DNA of 17,885 nucleotides. Origin: Acidobacteriota bacterium. GTDB taxonomy: Bacteria > Acidobacteriota > Vicinamibacteria > Vicinamibacterales > Vicinamibacteraceae. The notes beneath the pieces were generated by a model that worked only from the letters and a program-made list of their open reading frames with translations, did not search any database and was not told the origin of the DNA. The stretch lies in the NCBI GenBank assembly GCA_023429845.1, contig JAEZCY010000308.1, positions 1-17,885 of the forward strand, in the 5' to 3' direction. The position numbers and the translations under genes were made by a program. This document shows, piece after piece, positions 12,572-17,885 of the stretch. The first letter of the stretch is position 1. Every line of letters starts with the position of its first letter.

Positions 12572-13299
12572 ACGGGATGCTCGCGGTTCAGGCGCCGACG
12601 GCGCTGGTGGGCAGCGTCGCGACCGCGGTGCTGCCCCTGACGGTGCTCTTCCTGATCTTCCAGGCGCTGTTCCTGCGGCTGCCTCGCCGGGAGTTGCTGC
12701 GCATCCTGACCGGCACGCTCGTCGCCTCCGCCGGGCTCTACCTGTTCCTGCTCGGCGTCGGCGTGGGCTTCCTGCCGCTCGGTAGCGTGATCGGTGAGGC
12801 CATCGGCCGGCGCGGGCATCCATGGCTGCTGGCCTCGTGCGGGCTCGTGCTCGGGTACGTCACGACGCTTGGTGAGCCGTCGGTGCGCATCCTGGCCGAC
12901 CAGGTGGAGGAAGCCTCGTCCGGCGCCATTCGCAGCGTCTGGGTCACGGGCGCGGTCTGCGCCGGTGTGGCCGTCGCCACGTCGCTGGGTCTGTTGCGCA
13001 TCGCTTACGGAATACCCATCCTGTACCTGCTCGTCCCGGGCTATCTCGTGGTCATCGCCGGCACGTGGCTCGGCGGACGCGAGTTCACTGCCGTGGCGGT
13101 AGACGCGGGCGGCGTGGCCACAGGGCCGCTGGCCAATTCGTTCCTGCTGGCCCTGGCGGTCGGCGCCTCCACGGGAGTGCAGGCGACCGACCCGCTCGTC
13201 AGTGCGCTGGGGCTCGTGGCGCTCGTGGCGCTCGCCCCGATGCTGTCGGTGATGGCGCTCGGTGTGCTCCTGGCACGCCGGACCCCGGTGAAGGAGTGA
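12568..13299 (+). CDS. DUF1538 membrane protein, second half-gene
   Basis: A 243-residue polytopic membrane protein and the partner of the preceding gene. The repeated motifs are GYVTTLGEPSVRILADQV (matching GFATTLAEPDVFVLASQV in the first), VDAGGVATGPL (matching YDAGSVTTGVL), and a C-terminal GLVALVALAPMLSVMALGVLL. The proposed GTG start overlaps the upstream TGA (GTGA), implying translational coupling and a likely 1:1 heterodimer; ATG at 12577 is an alternative. The sequences are clearly diverged, so this is not a recent duplication. The P-II-like gene follows after 3 nt. Confidence 0.84.
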   Translation: MNGMLAVQAPTALVGSVATAVLPLTVLFLIFQALFLRLPRRELLRILTGTLVASAGLYLFLLGVGVGFLPLGSVIGEAIGRRGHPWLLASCGLVLGYVTTLGEPSVRILADQVEEASSGAIRSVWVTGAVCAGVAVATSLGLLRIAYGIPILYLLVPGYLVVIAGTWLGGREFTAVAVDAGGVATGPLANSFLLALAVGASTGVQATDPLVSALGLVALVALAPMLSVMALGVLLARRTPVKE

Positions 13300-13302
13300 G
13301 AG

Positions 13303-13641
13303 ATGGCAGGCACGTCGTTGATCGTCAGCATCGTCAGGAAGGGATGGGGCAGCGCCGTCCTGGACGCGACCGTGCGCGCGGGTGCGCGGGGCGGCACGGT
13401 CGTGAATGGCCGCGGCGCCGGCATCAACGAGCAGGCCAAGATCTTCGGGATGTCGATCGAGCCCGAGAAGGAGGTCGTGCTGACCGTCGTCTACTCCGGC
13501 CAGGTCGAGGCGATACTCGACGAGATCGTCCGCACCGCCGGCCTCGACGAGACCGGCAAGGGCATCGCCTTCGTGGTTCCGGTGGACCGTGTGGTCGGCG
13601 TCGCCCACTTCATGAGTGGCGGCTCGGCCGCTGGCGGCTAG
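13303..13641 (+). CDS. P-II-like signalling protein with altered T-loop
   Basis: A 112-residue protein, the exact length of GlnB/GlnK. The ferredoxin-like P-II fold is recognisable: LIVSIVRKGWGSAVLDATVRAG (strand 1 and helix), GGTVVNGRGAG leading into the T-loop, VVLTVVYSGQVEAILDEIVRTAG, then a TGKGIAFVVPVDRVVG B-loop/strand segment (84-99). The T-loop region (about 37-55, INEQAKIFGMSIEPEK) is unlike GlnB, and the Tyr51 uridylylation site is absent, so this is not a canonical nitrogen sensor. A perfect AAGGAG lies 6 nt before the ATG. Its position 3 nt behind the DUF1538 pair suggests it binds and gates that membrane complex, as GlnK does for AmtB; this is inference. Its stop codon overlaps that of the convergent helicase gene within CTAG (13638-13641). 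Confidence 0.88.
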   Translation: MAGTSLIVSIVRKGWGSAVLDATVRAGARGGTVVNGRGAGINEQAKIFGMSIEPEKEVVLTVVYSGQVEAILDEIVRTAGLDETGKGIAFVVPVDRVVGVAHFMSGGSAAGG

Positions 13642-16600
13642 CCGAGGAGCAGCTCGAGGTCTTCGCGGCGGAGGTCCCGGATCAGCCGCTCGTCGGCGCG
13701 CACGATCGCATCAGCGAGCGTCCGCTTGCTCGCCTGCAGCTCGAGTACTTTCTCCTCCACCGTATCGCGGGCGATCAACCGCACCGCGAATACCGGCCGC
13801 GTCTGCCCGATGCGGTGCGCCCTGTCGATTGCCTGTGCTTCCACGGCGGGATTCCACCAAGGGTCGAGCAGGAAGACGTGGTCGGCGGCCGTGAGATTCA
13901 ACCCGACCCCGCCGGCCTTGAGACTGATCAGGAAGATGCGGGCCCCGTCCGCGTGCTGGAACGCATCGACGCGCGCCTGGCGATCGCGCGTGCGGCCGTC
14001 CAGGTACTCGTACGTGAGGTTCGCCTCGTCCAGGCGGGGCCGCAGCAGCCCGAGCAGCGTCGTGAACTGGGAGAAGACGAGCACCTTGCGCCCGTCTTCG
14101 ACGAGTTCCTCCAACCGAGGCACCAGCAGATCCAGCTTCGCCGACGGCCCGTCGGCTCTGCCCGGATCTATCAAGCCGGGGTGGCACGCCGCCTGCCGAA
14201 GCCGCAGGAGCGCTTCGAGCACGCGCAGCTTCGAACGACCGGGGGACTGGTCGTCCGCGTGTCCCAGCAGCAGGGCGCGGTAGTGGTCGCGCAGCTCGTC
14301 GTAGATTGCCCGCTGGGACGGCTCGAGATCGCAGTAGATCGTCTGCTCGGTGCGCGCGGGCAGATCGGCGGCCACTTGTTCCTTCGTTCGGCGCAGGATG
14401 AACGGCCGCACCCCGCGGGCCAGCAGTTCCAGCGCGTCGTCGGGCGGCGTCGTCTCTCCGGGCGTCTCCTTGTTGAACGAACGCAGCGACCCCAGCATGC
14501 CCGGGTTGAGGAACTCGAACAGGCTCCAGAGTTCGCCGATGTGGTTCTCGACGGGCGTCCCGGTGAGGGCAAGCCTGTGCGTGCCCTTGAGGCGCTTGGC
14601 GGCGCGTGCCGTGTGGCTCGCCCGGTTCTTGATGGCTTGCGATTCGTCGAGGATGACGTAGTCGAACTCGTGCGCCCCCAGCAGCCCGACGTCCCGCCGC
14701 AACGTGCCGTACGTGGTGAGGACGAGGTCGTGCGCCGGGATGGCGTCGGTCACCGTATGACGGTCGGCGCCGGTGAAATCGAGCACGGTGAGTTGTGGCG
14801 CGAACCGCGCGGCCTCGCGACTCCAGTTGGACACGAGCGATCGCGGCACCACGACGAGCGCCGGGCGCGGGGGTGAGCCGCTGGCCTCACGCTCGAGGCG
14901 CCGCGCCTCGAGCGCCGCCAGCACCATCACGGTCTTGCCGAGCCCCATCTCGTCGGCCAGGCAGCCGCCGAAGCCGAACCGGCGCAGGAACGCGAACCAT
15001 CCGAGGGCTTCCCGTTGATACGGGCGAAGGACGGCCGCGAACGACGGCGGTGGATCGACCTGCGCAATGCTGTCGAACTGCGCGAGCTCCGCGCGCATCC
15101 GCGCGAAGCCCTCGTCCACCTCCACCTGCGGCACCTCGTCGAGCCAGGCGTCGAGCAGCGGGCCCTGCGCCCGATCGAAGCGCACCCCCGACGCACGCGT
15201 GCTGCCGAGCGCCGCCACGCGCGCGACCCGCTGCAACCACTCGTCGGGCAACACCCCGTACGCGCCGTCGCCGAGCTGCACGAGGTTGTCGCGTCGTCGA
15301 ACGGCCTCGAGCAAGGCGGGGACGTCCACTCGTCTGCCGCCGAACTCCACGTTGCCGCGCAGCTCGAACCAATCGATGCCGCTCCGCACTTCGAGCGCCA
15401 TCAGGTCGGCGCGCACGTAGCGCTGCCCTTCGGTTTCGACGCGCCAGCCTTCGCCGATCAGGATTCGCACGATGTCGGGCACCATCGACGCCGCGACGTC
15501 GAAGCGGGTGCCGCCGCGTTCCCAGTCGGCGAAGCGCCGCACGCCGAGCGACTCCAGCCTCGCGAGCGCCGCGTGCTCTGCTTCCAGGTCGCGTCGCCAC
15601 GCCACCTTCGCCGCCTGATCCAGCACGATGCGCTGCGGGGCGCGCGCATCCACCTCGCAGCCCCCGTAGGCGAACGCCACGTCGGCATCGAGCCGATCAG
15701 GCGGCGTCGAGGCCCATCGCCGCCGCTCGGAGTCGCGGACGCCGAAGCGCACCGACGGCCGCGGCGCTTCCGACTGCGGCGACATGCGCAGGCCGGGTGG
15801 ACACTCCACGCGCGACACGTCGCTGCCCGCCACCGCTTCGGCAAGCGCCAGGCCTCCCTCGGCAGGCACGGTGACCGGACCCGAACGCCGCAGTTCCCCC
15901 AGCCATCGCTGCGCACCGCCGCTGTCGAACGGCGCGGCGACCGGGTGCGCACCCCACACGCCCGCCCGCCAGATGACGATGCGATCGCTCACGAACGACA
16001 CGTCGGTCAACGCTACGGGGACGTCGCCCGAGGAGAACGCACCATCGACCCGAAAGCCTTCGGGCACCTGTGTCACGCGCAGGGTGAACGACGCCGGTGC
16101 AGGGTCCCAGCCGATGGGCAGGTAGAGCACATCGCTCTTGCGACCGTGAACCGTCGTCGTGTGAACGCGCTCGAGGAACCGGCCGGTCTCGCAGAGCATC
16201 GGCACGAGATCGCGCTGCAGCACCGGCGTCAGCACCACCGACCCCGGCACCGACGGCTGCGCGTGGTACGGGTAGCCTTGCGACACGTCCGCGCCCGACA
16301 GGCGCTCGACGATCTCGCGGTCGCGCACGTCCGGGAGCGTGGCGAGATCGTCCCGGTTGATGCGCAGCGGCTTCGGCTTGCCCCACTCACCGGATTTCCG
16401 GCGGGTGCGGGTCATCAACTCGACATGGAGGCCGTCGCGCGATCCGCGGCGCTGGAGGTCGGCGATGTAGACGACCTCGCCGAGCGGCGAGCGCGACGAC
16501 ACGGCGTCCTCGGCATCGGCGGCAACGTGCGCGAGGAACGCGCGCCAGGGCTCGACCGCGGGCTCGCTGGCCGCCGGTTGGCGCGGGGCGCCGACGGCGT

Positions 16601-16949
16601 TCAACCAGAGGTGATCAGGGACGTCCAGGAGCCCCTCGCCGCTGGCGGCAAGGATGGACGCCCATATGTGCTTGCAGGCGCCGACGGTGTCGGCAAAGTG
16701 CCGGCACGTACAGGTGGCGACGAGTGCGGTGCCGTCGAGCGACAACTGCACGTCGTACGACCGGGTGCCGCGCACAACCGCCACGTACCGGCTGAGGCTG
16801 CTGCCGACGGTCGAGACGCGGCCCGTGCGGAAGTAGTGCTCGCCGCGCGCCCGGATGGAGGCACCAACGTAGGGAGCGAGAGCAGCATCGAGGGTCTGAG
16901 TCACGCGCAATCGATGATCGTGACCCGAGAGCGTCTGCGAGGCAAGCAC
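13638..16949 (-). CDS. SWIM zinc-finger SNF2-family DNA helicase/translocase
   Basis: A 1103-residue ATP-dependent DNA or nucleoprotein remodeller. The N-terminus has a SWIM zinc finger CxCx(9)CxH (Cys80, Cys82, Cys92, His94) that probably binds DNA or protein. Residues about 130-620 show no motif I recognise and form a large SNF2-associated region. The SNF2 ATPase core starts at RPYQREALGW (about 640), with Walker A DEMGLGKT (666-673), DESQ Walker B (768-771) and the TGTPVEN motif III. The helicase C-terminal lobe spans KVLVFSQF (955 onward), GGVGLNL and HRIGQ (1045-1049). All ATPase motifs look intact. The start is uncertain: GTG at 16949, or GTG at 16904. It resembles the bacterial SNF2 proteins linked to RapA/HepA-like functions. 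No restriction or defence partner is visible within the window. Confidence 0.93.
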   Translation of the reverse strand: MLASQTLSGHDHRLRVTQTLDAALAPYVGASIRARGEHYFRTGRVSTVGSSLSRYVAVVRGTRSYDVQLSLDGTALVATCTCRHFADTVGACKHIWASILAASGEGLLDVPDHLWLNAVGAPRQPAASEPAVEPWRAFLAHVAADAEDAVSSRSPLGEVVYIADLQRRGSRDGLHVELMTRTRRKSGEWGKPKPLRINRDDLATLPDVRDREIVERLSGADVSQGYPYHAQPSVPGSVVLTPVLQRDLVPMLCETGRFLERVHTTTVHGRKSDVLYLPIGWDPAPASFTLRVTQVPEGFRVDGAFSSGDVPVALTDVSFVSDRIVIWRAGVWGAHPVAAPFDSGGAQRWLGELRRSGPVTVPAEGGLALAEAVAGSDVSRVECPPGLRMSPQSEAPRPSVRFGVRDSERRRWASTPPDRLDADVAFAYGGCEVDARAPQRIVLDQAAKVAWRRDLEAEHAALARLESLGVRRFADWERGGTRFDVAASMVPDIVRILIGEGWRVETEGQRYVRADLMALEVRSGIDWFELRGNVEFGGRRVDVPALLEAVRRRDNLVQLGDGAYGVLPDEWLQRVARVAALGSTRASGVRFDRAQGPLLDAWLDEVPQVEVDEGFARMRAELAQFDSIAQVDPPPSFAAVLRPYQREALGWFAFLRRFGFGGCLADEMGLGKTVMVLAALEARRLEREASGSPPRPALVVVPRSLVSNWSREAARFAPQLTVLDFTGADRHTVTDAIPAHDLVLTTYGTLRRDVGLLGAHEFDYVILDESQAIKNRASHTARAAKRLKGTHRLALTGTPVENHIGELWSLFEFLNPGMLGSLRSFNKETPGETTPPDDALELLARGVRPFILRRTKEQVAADLPARTEQTIYCDLEPSQRAIYDELRDHYRALLLGHADDQSPGRSKLRVLEALLRLRQAACHPGLIDPGRADGPSAKLDLLVPRLEELVEDGRKVLVFSQFTTLLGLLRPRLDEANLTYEYLDGRTRDRQARVDAFQHADGARIFLISLKAGGVGLNLTAADHVFLLDPWWNPAVEAQAIDRAHRIGQTRPVFAVRLIARDTVEEKVLELQASKRTLADAIVRADERLIRDLRREDLELLLG

Positions 16950-17011
16950 GGATGCGGTGGTACGGTGAGTGAATACCCGCGAGGCCGGTGAGGGGGCCGG
17001 ATGACACTGCC
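16950..17011. promoter_or_regulatory. Divergent intergenic region, helicase and HAD-ATPase
   Basis: This 62-nt gap must hold both promoters. On the minus strand a weak -10-like TACCAC (16957-16962) lies 7 nt before the helicase GTG, echoing the spacing seen at leuC and leuB. On the plus strand GGTGAGGGGG (16987-16996) is purine-rich, but 15 nt from the HAD-ATPase ATG. Neither is strong. Confidence 0.3.
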
Positions 17012-17885
17012 ATGAAACTGTCGGTGCTCGCGCTGGACTACGACGGCACGATCGCGCGCAACGACCGCCTGGATCCCGACGTGCTCGACGCCATCACGTA
17101 CGCGAGGCGTCGCAAGGTCATCGTGCTCCTGGTCACGGGGCGGATCCTCGAGGAATTGCGCCGCGTGGCCGGCGATCTCGACTTCGTGGACGGTGTGGTT
17201 GCCGAGAACGGTGCGGTGCTGCACATCCCGACCTCCGGGCACACCACCCTCCTTGCGCCGCCGATTCCCCCCAGCTTCCTGTCGAGTCTGGAGGACCGCG
17301 CACTTCGGTTCGCGGCCGGTCGCTGCCTCGTGGACGCCGACGCCGGATTCGCGCACGCGATGCTCGACGTCATCCGTGAGTTGGAGCTGCCGATCGTCCT
17401 GCTGTTCAATCGCAGCCGCGTCATGGCCTTACCCCAAGGCGTCAGCAAGGCGACCGGACTCTCGGCCGCCCTGGGCATCCTCAGGGTGTCTCCGCGCAAC
17501 ACGGTCGCGATCGGCGATGCGGAGAACGACTACGAACTGCTGCGGTTCGCGGAGGTGGGCGCGGCCGTCGAGTGGGGCAGTCGGTCGCTGCAGGCTGCAG
17601 CGGATGTCGTGATCGAGGGCGCGGGACCGGCGTCGGTCGCCGACTTCATCAGGCGCGTCGCTGCGAGCGGTCACCTGCCGCTTCCGGCTCGCGCCAGACG
17701 CCGACTGGCGATCGGCACGACAGCCGATGGTGGCGAATTCTCGCTCGGCGTGCGCAACCGCAACGTGCTGATCACCGGCGACACGAACTCAGGCAAGTCC
17801 TGGCTGGCCGGGCTGCTGTGCGAGCGCCTCATCCTCCATGGCTACAGCCTTTGCGTGATCGACCCGGAGGGCGACTACACGTCGC
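17012..17885 (+). CDS. HAD-IIB phosphatase fused to HerA/DUF87-type ATPase (partial)
   Basis: The frame is open from ATG 17012 to the window edge (291 codons), so the C-terminus is missing. Residues 1-215 are a haloacid dehalogenase phosphatase: motif I DYDGT (Asp9, Asp11), motif II TGR (Thr42), a cap insert between about 45 and 140, motif III Lys146, and motif IV GDAENDYE (Asp169, Asp173). The cap position suggests the HAD-IIB/Cof type. Residues about 230 on begin a second domain: LAIGTTADGGEFSLGV, then Walker A GDTNSGKS (256-263) and VIDPEGDYT (282-290). The DPxGDY pattern is typical of HerA/DUF87 hexameric ATPases. All HAD catalytic residues are intact, so both activities could be live. 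The substrate is unknown. Divergent from the SNF2 helicase. Confidence 0.85.
   Translation, partial: MKLSVLALDYDGTIARNDRLDPDVLDAITYARRRKVIVLLVTGRILEELRRVAGDLDFVDGVVAENGAVLHIPTSGHTTLLAPPIPPSFLSSLEDRALRFAAGRCLVDADAGFAHAMLDVIRELELPIVLLFNRSRVMALPQGVSKATGLSAALGILRVSPRNTVAIGDAENDYELLRFAEVGAAVEWGSRSLQAAADVVIEGAGPASVADFIRRVAASGHLPLPARARRRLAIGTTADGGEFSLGVRNRNVLITGDTNSGKSWLAGLLCERLILHGYSLCVIDPEGDYTS

Noticed and set aside
13065..14876. 603-codon plus-strand frame spanning the P-II-like gene and the SNF2 3' end
   Set aside because: Out of frame with the P-II-like gene, and its sequence is the complement of helicase codons.
15015..16991. 658-codon plus-strand open frame opposite the SNF2 gene
   Set aside because: His/Arg-rich shadow frame with no motif; the opposite strand has complete helicase motifs.
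13638..17885. Defence island built from the SNF2 helicase and the HAD-ATPase
   Set aside because: No nuclease, methylase, toxin or other defence partner is visible and the flanking genes are metabolic; the right-hand neighbours are outside the window, so the idea stays unsupported.

Overview
The window is GC-rich, densely packed bacterial chromosome with mostly housekeeping and metabolic content. No phage, insertion sequence, CRISPR array or resistance cargo was seen. High GC, the gene families, and a dispersed-looking hairpin repeat suggest an Acidobacteriota genome, possibly Vicinamibacteria. That placement is an impression from content and style, held with low to moderate confidence, because no database was consulted.

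Layout, left to right. (1) 1-86 holds a repeat/hairpin element and a terminator-like hairpin behind galU. (2) galU (minus strand, UDP-glucose synthesis) is divergent from serS (seryl-tRNA synthetase). serS is followed by a DinB/DUF664-like protein and a class II tRNA-Ser(UGA). (3) 3089-3430 has no credible gene but contains five predicted stem-loops. (4) A 656-residue hybrid histidine kinase follows (degenerate receiver, PAS-like region, HisKA, HATPase, intact receiver). (5) The leucine locus has leuC and leuD overlapping by 4 nt, a convergent lysR-type regulator, then leuA (divergent from lysR) and leuB. Together these cover every dedicated step from 2-ketoisovalerate to 2-ketoisocaproate. 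LeuA is only 399 residues and lacks the C-terminal leucine-sensing domain. (6) A tight four-gene cluster encodes an exported amidohydrolase-2 protein, two adjacent DUF1538 membrane proteins that look like one split two-repeat transporter, and a P-II-like protein with an altered T-loop. (7) A convergent 1103-residue SWIM + SNF2 helicase. (8) Divergent from it, and cut by the right edge, a protein that joins a HAD-IIB phosphatase domain to a HerA/DUF87-type P-loop ATPase.

Two start styles coexist. galU, the dinB-like gene, leuD, lysR, leuA and the P-II gene have visible Shine-Dalgarno sequences. serS, leuC and leuB have none; instead a -10-like hexamer sits 7-10 nt before the start codon, as expected for leaderless mRNAs. 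The tRNA-Ser gene has the same 7-nt spacing.

The best candidates for something under-described are the amidohydrolase/split-DUF1538/P-II cluster, the HAD-ATPase fusion, the regulatory-domain-less LeuA with its lysR and AT-rich dyad, and the structured 3.1-3.4 kb interval.
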